Source: Tenebrio molitor (taxonomy: Eukaryota; Arthropoda; Insecta; Coleoptera; Tenebrionidae). From it: a stretch of DNA of 64,000 nt. The notes beneath the pieces are model-generated. The model saw only the letters and a program-made list of their open reading frames with translations. It searched no databases and was not told the DNA's origin. The stretch lies in the NCBI RefSeq assembly GCF_963966145.1, contig NC_091046.1, positions 28,954,001 through 29,018,000 of the forward strand, written 5' to 3'. Shown piece after piece: positions 12,578 through 23,736 of the stretch (its first letter is position 1; every line of letters begins with the position of its first letter). Both the position numbers and the translations under genes were made by a program.

Positions 12578-14278
12578 CGAGATTGTATTCTGAAAGAAGT
12601 CCAATGTCGTACCCCACTTCTTTACCCTTATCTTTATCAATGCTATAGGAATCCTTCAACTTTATTTTTTGGTGATCATTTAATTTCTTCTTCTGTTGGA
12701 GCTCAACAAGGAGATCCTTGTGGTCCTATGATTTTTAGTCTTGCCATTCAACCAATTATTTTATCTTTGAATATTTGGTATTTAGATGATGGAACCCTAG
12801 CTGATTACCCAGAAGTAGTTTTGTCCGACTTTAAGAAAGTTATCAATTTATCCAGAAAAATTGGTCTTGAATTAAACTTTAACAAATGCGAGATCTTTAG
12901 CTGTTCTGGAGACACAGATTTAAAAGTCATAAAGGAATTTCAAAATTTAGCACCAGGTATTAAAATTTGTGACCGAGGAAGTTTATCTCTTTTAGGCTCT
13001 CCAATCTTTGACCAAGGCTTCAAAAACACTGTCGAAAAAACTATTATTACAGTTGAAAATCTTTTAAATAAAGCTGAATTTCTTAGCAGACACGTGGCTT
13101 ATACCTTAATCAAGAACTGTCTTTTCATACCAAAATTTAATTTTTTATTAAGAACAACTCCTTTTTGGAAATTTTCTAATTACGTTAATTCCATTGATTC
13201 TTCTTTAAAGTCTTCTTTAGAAAAAATACTTAATTTACGTTTAACTGATTTACAATGGTGTCAGTCCACTTTACAGATTAGATTTGGTGGACTGGGAATT
13301 CGCCGCATTTCCGATATTTGCCTCCCTGCTTTCCTATCTTCAGTTCATGGTGTTAAAAAGCTTGTTTCTCAATTACTAAATTCAAAGGATAATGAGCTTA
13401 TTATTCACCATTATGATGAAGCTTTAGCAGTCTGGGATGTAGAAAATGAGAACGAAAGACCAACAATTCCACAATTTCAGAAGAATTGGGATAATATCAA
13501 TATCAAAAGAATAATTGACAATGACTTAATCTTGAATTCATCTAGGGACTTGGCTCGTTTTAAGGCTTTGCAATGCAGAGAATCAGGATCTTGGTTACAT
13601 GCAATACCTTCTCCTAATATTGGTACTCTTTTAGATAACACTTCCTTCCAAGTTTGTATTGGTTTAAGATTGGGTTGTAATCTTTGTACACCTCATATTT
13701 GCAAATGCAATGCGAAAGTTGATGAAATTGGTATTCACGGTCTAATTTGTTCCAAAAGCAGTGGTAGATTTTCAAGACACACTGAAATTAATTCTATTAT
13801 CAACCGGTCTTTGACTTCTATTCATGTTAATTCAACTTTAGAACCAAACGGACTATCTCGTGATGACGGAAAACGCCCTGATGGGATGACTTTAATACCG
13901 TGGAATAAAGGTCAACCTTTGGTTTGGGACGTTACTGTCGTAGATACACTTGCAGACAGTTACGTATTGAAAACATCTGAAGTCTCAGGTTTTGCCGCTG
14001 AAATGGCTTGCAAACGCAAACATAACAAATATCGTTCAATTATTTCGTCAAACTACATATTTAAAGGTTTAGCCTTTGAAACCTTAGGCCCTTGGTGCAA
14101 AGAAACAATAGATTTTATTAATGTCATCGGAGACCGACTTATCGCGGAATCAGGGGATTCAAAATCTAAGAAATTCCTTTTTGAGAGGATTTCCCTTGCC
14201 ATTCAACGTGGAAACGCTGCAAGCATTCGGGGCACTTTTCCAGATTCCGCATTGTTATCAGAAATTTTCGCATTGTAA
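12578..14278 (+). CDS. Truncated reverse transcriptase plus restriction-like endonuclease frame
   Basis: The frame is open without interruption for 566 codons from the insertion edge to TAA at 14278; only the first half of the reverse transcriptase is missing. In order it shows: QQGDPCGP (RT motif); YLDD at 12779-12790; a thumb region; a Cys/His cluster (CNLCTPHICKC, then H..C); an RHTEIN motif; KRPDG at about 13871-13885; and VWDVTV with its aspartate at 13928. RHxxxN plus PD...D is the signature of the restriction-like nuclease of the R2/CRE/NeSL group, which nicks target DNA to prime reverse transcription. Similar proteins are widespread in invertebrate genomes. It lacks three codons before YLDD compared with the copy at 34329. 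The intact frame suggests a recent insertion, but it cannot encode a complete enzyme. Confidence 0.85.
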   Translation, partial: RDCILKEVQCRTPLLYPYLYQCYRNPSTLFFGDHLISSSVGAQQGDPCGPMIFSLAIQPIILSLNIWYLDDGTLADYPEVVLSDFKKVINLSRKIGLELNFNKCEIFSCSGDTDLKVIKEFQNLAPGIKICDRGSLSLLGSPIFDQGFKNTVEKTIITVENLLNKAEFLSRHVAYTLIKNCLFIPKFNFLLRTTPFWKFSNYVNSIDSSLKSSLEKILNLRLTDLQWCQSTLQIRFGGLGIRRISDICLPAFLSSVHGVKKLVSQLLNSKDNELIIHHYDEALAVWDVENENERPTIPQFQKNWDNINIKRIIDNDLILNSSRDLARFKALQCRESGSWLHAIPSPNIGTLLDNTSFQVCIGLRLGCNLCTPHICKCNAKVDEIGIHGLICSKSSGRFSRHTEINSIINRSLTSIHVNSTLEPNGLSRDDGKRPDGMTLIPWNKGQPLVWDVTVVDTLADSYVLKTSEVSGFAAEMACKRKHNKYRSIISSNYIFKGLAFETLGPWCKETIDFINVIGDRLIAESGDSKSKKFLFERISLAIQRGNAASIRGTFPDSALLSEIFAL

Positions 14279-14318
14279 ATTAAAAATGTTATTTTATGTT
14301 AAATTTTATTTTATGTTA
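12578..14318 (+). mobile_element. 5'-truncated R2-like retrotransposon insertion with 7-bp TSD
   Basis: A 1741-bp insertion in element J, bounded by AACTTAA at 12571-12577 and 14319-14325. The 5' end lies inside the reverse transcriptase and the 3' end carries a short T/A-rich tail with a repeated TTTTATGTTAAA. The corresponding place in the J copy at about 59103-59109 reads CTACCTTAATTTGG without insertion, confirming the boundaries. Truncation, a short duplication and an AT-rich tail support target-primed integration at a non-rDNA site. Confidence 0.85.
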
Positions 14319-14441
14319 AACTTAATTTGGTTGTTATTACACTGTAACGCAATGCATTTTGATAGCTTCTCGCTTGGTGCTCGTCATTTGTTTCAAAAGT
14401 TAGTGTTATTTTTTTTTATACGAGGTTATACTTGTGATATA

Positions 14442-14865
14442 CAGGGTGTTTCTGAAACAACTTTTCTCTCTGCCATTTTGGCGAAAAACGTTGCGTAATG
14501 GCTTAAAAAACTAGGAAAGATTTTCCTAAAACCGTTCATATCTCCAAAACTAAGTTACCTAAAAACGTAAAACAACCAGATTCTTACGAAGTGGATTTTT
14601 TGCTATACGGGTAGATTTATTTGAATTTCGATTTCGGCGTTAAAACACGTTTTCTGGATGAAAATGGATGTTTTTTTCATATTAGCGCTGATCTCAATTA
14701 GCCATTGCAGTATTTAGTGGCGTAGGGCTATTTTAGTGAAAAATCTCTCCAATTTTTTTTGGAATTAAATATCGTTTTTCGGCAAAATGGTAGATAGAAA
14801 AGTTGTTTCTTTTGACGAGTTCTATTACCAGTTAAAATTAACACACGTATTTCAGAAACACCCTG
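14442..14865. mobile_element. 424-bp MITE with CAGGGTGTTTCTGAAA ends, nested in J
   Basis: TA-CAGGGTGTTTCTGAAA at the left is inverted as TTTCAGAAACACCCTG-TA at the right, and inner arms around CATTTTGGC also pair. It interrupts J between CTTGTGATA and TTGTTGTTTTCAG. These are contiguous, apart from the TA, in the J copy at about 59212-59230. Confidence 0.8.
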
Positions 14866-15189
14866 TATTGTTGTTTTCAGAATCAAAATCTCTATTAGAA
14901 TTTCTAAAAAAACGTATGTATTCCCGTTTGAAAATTTTTTTTTTGACAGTTTAACCTTGAAGCACTGAGGGCTATACGTGAATTTAATATGCCATCTTAT
15001 AGCCTATTCACAACCATTTAATTTGGTCCATCGATCATTAAAATCGTCCGATAAATAAAGGAACTATGGACTGGTCTTCTTTTTTAGGGAGACCTGTATT
15101 AAAAAAATGTCTCCAAACGACGCCATTGAACAAAAAGTTATTATGTACATAAAAGCCTGGGAAAAAATAACAGCGGCAAAATTGTTTTA

Positions 15190-15429
15190 AACAAAAATCA
15201 TGATTGGTACTACCAAACTCAGGAGCAACTGCGTATCACTGGCAAGAAAACATGCATATTAGGTGTGTGGACTGGCTACGGGGAGATAAAAATTGAACAT
15301 ATAAACAACGATGATAATTTTTGAAAGCAGAAAATGGAAAATGCATTGAAGTCATTTAATGTAAAATGTTTGCTTCCCGAAATTGTTGATGCTAGCCAGT
15401 CAAAAAAATTACACCTATTAGAACAATAA
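15190..15429 (+). pseudogene. C-terminal scrap of a YqaJ-type (lambda exonuclease-like) protein
   Basis: 80 codons end at TAA 15427-15429. They show a WYYQTQEQLRITGKKTC segment like the conserved Y-x-Q-x-Q-x(2)-L block of YqaJ-family nucleases in insect transposon-associated proteins, then a typical tail (MENALKSFN...CLLPEIVD). One TGA interrupts it where a tryptophan is expected. It sits between J and the mariner starting at 15447. YqaJ nucleases process DNA ends in phages and large DNA elements. Here only the end of the gene remains. Family assignment is from recalled motif pattern. Confidence 0.5.
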
Positions 15430-15663
15430 TTTTGTAATTTAATATACCGGGTGAAAACCTTTGATGCATATTTTTTATTCGGTTTGAATAAATGAAAACT
15501 AAATTAAAAAATATTCTTGCACCCAATTTTTGACTCGAAATGACCAAGTAAGCTCTGGATATTTGTCAGTCACGTCATTTGTCAAAACAGTCTAATAAAA
15601 ATAATAAGTAACAAAAATAAAAATAATAATAATATTGTTGTTGTGGAAGAAAATTTCCAAAGA

Positions 15664-15746
15664 TGGTTTAGTGTTAATGTGTGGTGTGACATTTTTGGAG
15701 GTAGATTGGACTAGTGGGTCCCTTTTTTATTGATAGCAGTCTTAAC
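15664..15746 (+). pseudogene. Mariner transposase relic, piece 1
   Basis: Reads WFSVNVWCDIFGGRL, then GPFFIDSSLN after a frame slip. This is the stretch that in Tc3/mariner-type transposases lies between the first and second catalytic aspartates. It breaks at GTCTTAAC, the target duplication of element K. Confidence 0.65.
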
Positions 15747-17460
15747 CACAGACAATTAAACTATAGTAAGACGTCGCATTGCTACCCAATTTTTGGAAAC
15801 ACGATTCCAGCGCGGCGCGAGCAGTTGGCCGAACTAATTTTATAAAGCATGCTTGATGGAGTTGTTTAAATTAATAATTTTGTCCTCATTTAATATTAAT
15901 TTCAAATGTAAAATGTCTTTAAAATGCACAACGTTTTATTAATTATAAGAAAAATTAACAATAAATGAATTAAATTAAAAACTAGACCAAAACTAAAATT
16001 AAATATTCAGAAAATCCCCATTTGCTTCGTAAGTAACATCTCTTTGACGATTTTTTTTTTAATTCTCTTACGTCCTGCAGTTTTTTTTTATAAATGATCA
16101 AATTGATTGATGCATCCAACAATTTTGTTTTAATTTCCAGAAAATGGCTTTTACATATAAACCATGAAAATTAATTTTTCGTTCTAAGGCGATACGTAAT
16201 TTCCTTCCAATACTTCTTTTATTCAAAAATACACTTAGATCGTAAATTTTGGCAACACAACACACAACTCTTCTGTTATACATATATACATAGTGGGTCG
16301 ATAAAAACGGTACCAATTTTGTACGCTCATATTTTCCTGAGTTATTATCTGTTTTTAATGAGTAATATACCAGTGAAAACCTCAATATTTATGGAGAAGA
16401 TTGTTGTTGTCCAGAACTCAAAAATTGTGCGTCACAACATGAAGACATGCAAAAATTCTCTCAATTATAAGTTTTACAGATATGGTTCAATATGCTCCCC
16501 ATTTTTATTAGCTACCATTTGCAATCGTCTTCACTAGTGATAGATGGAGCAACATCAACATCGCACCGAGCGGCACAAACAATCATATACCTTGAGCTGA
16601 AGGCTCCTGAACGGAATGCTGGAATCAGCTAAGTACCTCAGAGACAAATATGTAGCTTCTGCAATTGGGGACGGACAAAGACGATTACAAATGATAGCTA
16701 ATAAAAATGGAGGGCATATTGAACCATATCTGGAAACTCATAATTGAGATAGGTAATCTTCAAAACCAGAATTTTTGCATGTCTTCATGTTATGACGCAC
16801 AACTTTTGAGTTAGGACTATCTCTGCACAGCAAGAGGCCTTCATCTTTTCTATAAATATTGGGTTTTTCACTGGTATATTAATCATTTAAAAAACTTAAT
16901 AACTCAGGAAGATATGAACGAACAAAATTTTTACCGTTTTTTTTTTGGCCCACTGTGTATTTTAGTTTCAATTTTAACTTGTCATGCTCCTTAAAAGAAT
17001 AGGTACCGGGGCACACACTATTGTTTGGTTTCTTTTTGTCTTGAATTGAAACTGAAAGTATAACTTTATTAAGAAGTTTCATCACTTAAGTTTTTACCTT
17101 TATAAATTACGTAGCAGGTTCACAAATTGCACAAATCTTTATTGTTTTCTTATTGATAATTTCTCAATACTGAAAACGTTGGCTATTGTAATTACTTTCA
17201 TTTAATAAATGGCACTAATTCCTACCTTTTTATTCACAGAAAGTCTTATATCTTTAATAAGTACATTTTTATTTTTTTCAGAAAAGTGTCACATTTGACA
17301 AATATTTTTTGACTGTTTTAAATACAACGGTAATAATCGAAATTTTACGAATAAATACGACGGAGTGTTTTGGCCAAATGCGTGCGCAGCAGCACCGTCG
17401 AAGCTATTCCAACATTATTATATGGGATTGAAGTGTCTTACTATAGTTTAATTGTCTGTG
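15747..17460. mobile_element. Element K: 1.7-kb hAT-like non-autonomous element with perfect 8-bp TSD
   Basis: The termini CACAGACAATTAAACTATAG and its exact inverse give TIRs of at least 26 bp. Direct repeats GTCTTAAC at 15739-15746 and 17461-17468 flank it; the 8-bp length and T at position 2/A at 7 fit hAT insertions. It splits the mariner transposase frame. It contains element L and no recognised transposase. Confidence 0.85.
16289..16957. mobile_element. Element L: mariner-type MITE nested in K
   Basis: The ends TA-CATAGTGGG and CCCACTGTG-TA, with inner arms around CTGAGTTATT/AATAACTCAG and ATATACCAGTGAAAA/TTTTCACTGGTATAT, form a 669-bp foldback. Reading frames across the arms are inverted-repeat artefacts. 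Confidence 0.75.
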
Positions 17461-17468
17461 GTCTTAAC

Positions 17469-17640
17469 TAAACAAATTATCATATTATTTATTATCAAAC
17501 AAAATATGCAACTTTCTGGATGAGATGCCATTAGCAGTATTGAACAGAGTCGTGTTTCATCAGGATGGCGTCATACCACAGAATGCACGAATGTTTTATT
17601 TTTAAATAATTATTTTGGTGATCGATGAATGGGTCCAATC
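17469..17640 (+). pseudogene. Mariner transposase relic, piece 2
   Basis: Reads FLDEMPLAVLNRVVFHQDG, matching the region before and including the second catalytic Asp (QQDG motif), then NNYFGDR*MGP in a shifted frame with a stop. It stops at the left edge of element M. Confidence 0.65.
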
Positions 17641-18486
17641 GTGGAGGGAGAAAAGACTGGAGATGGCACTAATTCAAATAAGTGTACCCGCCCGCGAAAA
17701 CTACAGAGTCATAAAAGGTTTCTGAATATAGACGCTAGGCCAATGGCTTCCTTCGCCTTCCTTCCAGACGCATTGTGCTTCTTTATCTAGCGCATTGTGG
17801 ACTGGGTCATAAAAGGTTGTTGCACGTGTTACAGATGTTGAAAAATGGATTAATTAGAGATAAGTTCCTTTTTTTTTGTTAGGACCGTGGTAGTTTTCAC
17901 TTATGCGAAACGAGGGCAAATGTCCATTAGTCACACTTGTCGACAGATCTAAGACAGCCCTCTGCGTTTCCCATGGGTGTTAGAAACAGTTGACATGTTT
18001 TATGGTTAGTGTGTAAATTTGCTGGGACTGATATGACCGTTGTGGTCTTTTGCGGGTGCATGTGGTTTGTGTATTTGGTGTGGGCGTTGGGTGAGTGAGG
18101 TGATAGATGGATGCCAGATGTAAGAAAGGGGATGTATAAATGCGATTTTAGTTAGTTTTTAGACACTCTTGTTTTGACCTAAGATCTGGTAACTTGTACT
18201 GATTTCCAAGAGTCTCGCGTTTACCTAAAAGAAATTTCTTAGTTGATGTGCAGTGGGTCCTCTATTTACAAATTTATATTTTGGTCAAACGGGTCAAACA
18301 AACCGAGAGACGCAGGTACCTTGAATTAGTCACAGACGCTCAATAGAGGGTGGAGGATTACGATCCTGTCCTGTTCCGTACCTAAATACGGAGATAAAAT
18401 TTTGTGTTGGAAAGACAAGTCCTACAATGCCAAATCTGAATTGGCTGCACTGCAAACTGTTGTTTCATTCCATTTTATTATTTATT

Positions 18487-18990
18487 AGCTGACCCGACAG
18501 ACGTTGTCTTGTCCAATCCAAATTTCAGTAAATTAGTTTGTGATGATGATTTATTTTCTTCCATTAAATTTGAAATAACAATGAATCTCAAGGTGTTTTA
18601 TTTACATTTCGATTGCAAGATCGATGTTCAAGAGAACAATCCGATAGCGAAATAAATTGGTATAAAAATAAAATAATTACATTTGTTGGACAGATCGCGA
18701 AACAACAGAATAGTAAAAACGGATGTATTTTAATTTAGGCTGGAATGCGTTTTTCCAGATTTTTCTCCAAATTTTCCAAAAATATTTTTTCAATTGAGTT
18801 ATTTCCATCCCGGGAACAAACCGAACAAAAAAAAAATCAATTAAATATGTCGTCAGTTATGATCGAGAGTGCATACAAAAATTATAATTTTTGAAGTTTG
18901 CCCTAATTTTCCGATTTTCCTTTGTAATTCTCCCGATTTTTTTTTAACAAAAGGAACATTAAATTTTAAAAAATTAAAAATATTGAGCTA
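18487..18990 (+). repeat. Dispersed retroelement-type repeat W, 5' portion (copy 3)
   Basis: It begins TTAGCTGACCCGACAGACG, the same start as the copy at 44734; the copy at 47173 has the variant CTAGCTGACCCGGCGAACTT. It further shares GATTGCAAGATCGATGT and GATCGAGAGTGCATAC with the copy at 44734. No coding frame. Confidence 0.65.
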
Positions 18991-19810
18991 AGAATTTGTT
19001 TTAGTATTTTTTTGTAGGTACATAATATACCTACAATTTGATCGTATAGGACATTTTTCTGACTTTGAAGGTCCGACTAATAAAACTATAAAATTCACCA
19101 AATACAGGGTGCAGCATTGTGTAGTTGTATTTTCCCAAAGTATTACGATTAAATCTGCATTTACTCCCTGCAGATGAGGGAATGAATTTTAGTTCGGAGT
19201 TTCTACCTGATTTGTCAAGAATTATGAATGAGACAAAAATGACCCTTATGGTAAAATATTTTTAAGGTCAAATTACAATGAAACGGTTGGTTTCATCTTG
19301 TGTCCCTTCGGTGAATAATTGAATATTATCGGTTTATTAGTCAAAAAAATTTGCTATAGATAAAGTATAGGATTATATTATGTACTCGCAAGTAACGATT
19401 TTTATTCTTTACTTATTCTGTACTTGCTCATGTATCTAATAGTAATAGTATACTATTATTTCATACTAGAAGTCTGTTCTGTATCATAATTTTATTGCAA
19501 AAATAAAAAATCATATTATGTATTTTGTGAAAATCGCATCATCTTTTTTCCTGTGGTAATGGCCGTTGCTATTGTTTTTTACAATGAGTATTTCCTTCAT
19601 GTGTTTAGCAACCAATTGCGTGACAAATATTGACCAATCAAAACGAGAAAACAAAAAATAACCCGATAAAATTTCTCTAAAATGCAATGTGCAATAATCT
19701 GAAAAAAAATACCGGTACCTGATTTTTTTTTATTTAATTATTTTGAATAAAAAGAATTGGAAATAATGCGTTTGTTTTCATTCTATTCAGGAAATAATCA
19801 GCCGTATACC

Positions 19811-20022
19811 CCTCGTGCAAAATTTTAATATCGGCAATTTTTTTGCTAATGAACTCAAACATCCATAAATTATTCGGTCAGAGGACCAATTATTATTATC
19901 AAATAAAAGCCCTCGACTTCGTCTCGTGCTCTTATTTGCTAATAATTGGTCTTCTGACCTCATTTATGGATGTTTTCGTTCATTAGCAAAAAAATTTCCG
20001 ATAAAAAATTTTACACTTGGGA
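19811..20022. repeat. Foldback repeat inside element M
   Basis: Arms of about 85 bp pair around a CAAATAAAAGCCCTCGACTT loop; for example AACATCCATAAAT on the left matches ATTTATGGATGTT on the right. Non-coding. Confidence 0.7.
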
Positions 20023-21750
20023 TATAATATGTGATTATTTCATTCATCATCATTTTCGACCAATCGTAAGGCTTTATTTTTTGAATTACAGCGATAATTT
20101 TTCGATAATTTTTTATTGTCCTTCAAATGTTTTTTTTTTTTTTTTTTAAATTTTTAAGACAACGGCGAATACTAGTGTCACATTTTTTATTTTTATATCA
20201 AATGTCAACATGAGTCGTCAACTTCTGACGAGCAACTTGCAACCATTTTAAAAAATGACATTCGTGGTTGCTAATCAACTTTCGTATTACAACTCGATCA
20301 TTTCGAAGCACTCAAGTGAATATTTTTCGACTTTTGCACTTTTCAATGTCAGATTTGATTTGTATAAATAAAACAGTCTCTGATACTGTTATAACTAACC
20401 TACCGGACTCAAATGGATAATGTAATCGAACATCTACCGGACAGTATAAAATAAAATATTTTAAATCGTGAATTTTGACATGAAATAAAGGAAAAATTGT
20501 GCTTATTTCATGGTGTATTATTACTGGAAATTGTTATTGCACGTAAAAAAAAAAGGATAGAGATTTGCATAATATTAAAATGGGTGATATGCCGATGTAA
20601 TTTGTACCCTTGTATAGTCCCCTTTCCGTAAGCTGTTAGCTCAGGTAGCATGTAGGGTTGGTTGTCTACAACGTGAAATTTTAACGTTGAGAAATGACTT
20701 CATTTTTTTCGTTTTTTTCAACTAATATTCAAGTAGGAAACACCACTTTTCGTCTGCGTCACATTCATAACAATATCTAGTGAATGACGTGAGATATTTT
20801 CGGTATCTCTTTTCATTTTGCCTACACAGCTTCCAAGCAGAGCATTTTATTTGTGGTTTTTCAACAAATTCGTTAAAACAAAATTATATTTTTCTCTTCA
20901 TAGTTCACTAATATAAATGTTCATAATTTATGTAGTAAAGAGAGAAAACGTTCATCTCGTACTGTTTTCTCAAAAAACGTGATCGAAAATCCACTTTTTC
21001 GACCGTTTCAAACTCAGGTAAACGCGAGCCTTAAGGTTGTACTATGGTCAAGAAAAAAATTACCTTACATTCAAAAAATCTGAAAAAATTACCATCGCTT
21101 ACAAATAATTCAAGCTTAATATAAGATTAATTTTAAAAAAATCTACCGTACAGTTTCTTAAAAAAATTTAAAAAACCATATTTTTAACCACATTATATTT
21201 TTTATATTAAAAATGGGATGATAGATCTTAATTAAAATCCAACATCAGGTTACAAAAACCTTTCTGTAGGTGTTCCATTTTTTTGAGTGACTTTGAATGT
21301 ACAGTTTTTGCATAAAAAAATAAAAAAATGACGATTCGCAATCAAGCAAAAATACATTAACTAAAATTAAAAACCCATTGTACAGTTCGTAAATATAATA
21401 AAAAGAAGATTTACATCAAATAATTGACTGCAACAATATTTTTTTCCTCAAAAAAAGCATTTTGAGTTTATGATTTCAAAGTGCAACACTACTAATGCAA
21501 CACTGCACAGTAGCGTCCTCATAGCTTGGACGGATATCTTGTCAATTACTAGCTCCAATGTCACCAGGCCCATCTGCAAATTACTAGACAGACAAAACAG
21601 TTTATTTATTTCAAGAAACTGTAAAATAGATTGGTAAAACATCATTAGGATAACAATCACTCTTGCAAGGTGCAATTACGTAGTTATGGCTTTAATTTCA
21701 TTTTCTATAGATATTATCGGGATATGTCACGGTTCATGTCACTTTGTAGA
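20023..21750. other. AT-rich interior of element M, nothing recognised
   Basis: Long A/T runs (for example a T tract near 20130) and short chance frames. No motif, TIR pair or protein similarity could be supported in this 1.7 kb. Confidence 0.5.
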
Positions 21751-22020
21751 ACCCGCCCTTGAACAGATGGTCAACAAATTTTGGGAATTGGACTCTTTTG
21801 AAAAGGAAACAGTCAGTAATAACTCAAGATGACGCTCTCTGTGAGCGAATATTTGTTGACCGTCACAAACGATCAAAGACGGGTAAATATGTGGTTTCAT
21901 TACCATTCGCACAGGAAAACTCTAATTCAGGTACGTCTCGAGCGGGTGCCGACGGGAGCTTTAAAACGATTTTTGCACAGAAAACCGATCCTTCGGAGAA
22001 TATAAAAAATACATATCACT
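21751..22020 (+). pseudogene. BEL/Pao retrotransposon Pol scrap
   Basis: Reads EPALEQMVNKFWELDSFE, then, after a +1 slip, DALCERIFVDRHKRSKTGKY with VVSLPFA. LxxFWEL followed by an acidic/Cys-Glu stretch and T-G-R/K-Y-V-V-x-LPF is the conserved linker ahead of the reverse transcriptase in BEL/Pao polyproteins. Only about 85 codons survive, with no RT, integrase or LTR next to it. Identification rests on recalled family pattern. Confidence 0.6.
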
Positions 22021-22304
22021 AATACTTCCGAAATCGAAGAAGGATGTCCAATTATATGCACAAAGGCAAACGAATCCACTGAGTTGTTAAAATATTGATC
22101 TTTTAATATATTAAAACGATTTTTGATTATATATTTTATATATTGTATGTATTACATATTAAAATGGGTTCAGTAATAGATACTTAATAACTTAATTTTT
22201 CAACATAAAGACGAAATTGGTGAAAACAACTACATATTGTTTATTGACCAAAAAAAAACACAAACATTGTTTAAAAAAACAATTGATTGTTGTTAAAAAA
22301 CATT

Positions 22305-22545
22305 TTTAGAATCTGCGTCTCTAATACTCGTAGGTCTATTATTGTATTCAATTTGGAGTCGTTTATGGCTATATTTTAAAGCACTCGTAGCTTAATAGAT
22401 CTCTAAGAAAATTTTTATAAATATTTCAGTGTATTATTGTCATTTACACCAAAAAACTTGCAATATTAATGTTCAAACTCTACTTTTTAAGATATGTTGC
22501 AGATGTAGTTGCATCCGTTACCTCGAATAACCAATTAATACAAAA
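22305..22545 (+). repeat. Dispersed repeat, inverse partner at 52862-53100
   Basis: About 240 bp match the reverse complement of 52862-53100 with scattered differences; shared blocks include TTGGAGTCGTTTATGGCTAT and TTCAAACTCTACTTTTTAA. Unknown family, non-coding. Confidence 0.7.
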
Positions 22546-23025
22546 TTTCCTAGAATTTGAATTTTTTTTTTTTTTAATTAAAACAAGGGTGCAAATCCTA
22601 AAAAATAACATAAAGAACTGGTTTTATCATGCCGACAGCCGTGAGTTTTAGCATTTTCTCTCACCGGATGTGTAATTGATATCATTCTTTCGTTGAATAT
22701 CCAAGAATGCATTCATTCTTTAATAGTCGTGGAGAAACACTTTTTTCCTGTTATTCGATTCAGATGAAATAGTAGGAAAGGGGTACATATGCATTATCTA
22801 GAGAATGAAAAAGAAATGAAAAAATGACACGTCAAATATTTTTGGTCAAATAAAGTGACACTTGAGAACAATAAGGCTGGCCATTGTTTAATAGTTATTT
22901 ACATTACCAGATGCGTAAGTGAACTTTTTTTGCCAAGGAGGTAGTTCAAGACCCGAGGCGACAGCCGAGGGCCGTGAAACCTCCGCGGTGAAAGAAGAAA
23001 CTTGCGCATCGTGTATTGTATTAAA

Positions 23026-23655
23026 TTTTTCCTACTACGAAGCACCAACATTTTATAATGTTAAAAAAAAATAGCAAAAATCGTGCCGTATCGCGACCGT
23101 CCTTGGATCTTGGAAATAAAAACCATAGCAACAGCTTTTACAAACATTTTATTTTTCGTCTTCAAACGGCGTGAATTGTGTAAGTGCGTGTAATCCGTAA
23201 TAATGTTAGTTTGATAGTTTACAGTTATTGGTATTTATGCAACAAGTCTTCCCGCAAAATATGGAATGTGACGGAATTGAAAGAGCCGCTGGAATTACGT
23301 TAGGCTCATTGTCGCCTGTCAAGTCGGGTGAGCGATATAACCTAACTTTCCAACAATTCATAAATCACAATAAATGTGAATAAGTAGATTAATTTTCCTT
23401 TGTTGTCTTCAATTGGACTAATTAAACTACATATTATTATAAAATGTGTTGCTGTTTTCCATTTAATGATTTGGGTACCTCAATCGAAATTGTCACAAAA
23501 TAAAATAAATTCTCCTCGTCCCGTAAGGAATCTCCTAGTCGCGTAAGTATTTTACTTTCGTAGCTAGCAACCACACGCAAGATAGGATTCACTTTCGATT
23601 ACAAGTGTGTTGCTAGGGCAGTAGATGAAACTTTCTAGATACGTAGTAGGAAAAA
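23026..23655. repeat. Possible TIR element inside M
   Basis: TTTTTCCTACTACG at 23026 and CGTAGTAGGAAAAA at 23642-23655 are perfect 14-bp inverted repeats bounding about 630 bp without a protein. Short TIRs alone make this tentative. Confidence 0.45.
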
Positions 23656-23736
23656 GATATTTTCTATTTTCTGTTTAATTTATCATCTTAATAGTATGTA
23701 ATAAATTATAATATATTTCCAGTTTCCATGTACCTA

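Larger units (their letters stand above)
12268..15097. mobile_element. Palindromic mariner-type element J, host to two later insertions
   Basis: The left end (CAGGATCCCCAAAAAAGAAA after TA) and right end (TCTTTTTTAGGGAGACCTG before TA) are degraded inverted copies. The arms pair deep inside, including GATTTTTATTCTGAAAAC near 12403 and its inverse near 14876. Two insertions interrupt it: the retrotransposon 12578-14318 with its duplication, and the MITE 14442-14865. Without them J is roughly 0.65 kb. A half copy lacking both insertions lies at 58725-59262 in the nod gene. Confidence 0.7.

Noticed and set aside
12578..14318. True rDNA-specific R2 element
   Set aside because: No 28S rDNA sequence flanks any copy; the flanks are a MITE, a host intron and AT-rich repeats.
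21751..22020. Endogenous virus gene
   Set aside because: The segment matches the conserved linker of BEL/Pao retrotransposons only; there is no envelope-like or capsid-like frame nearby.
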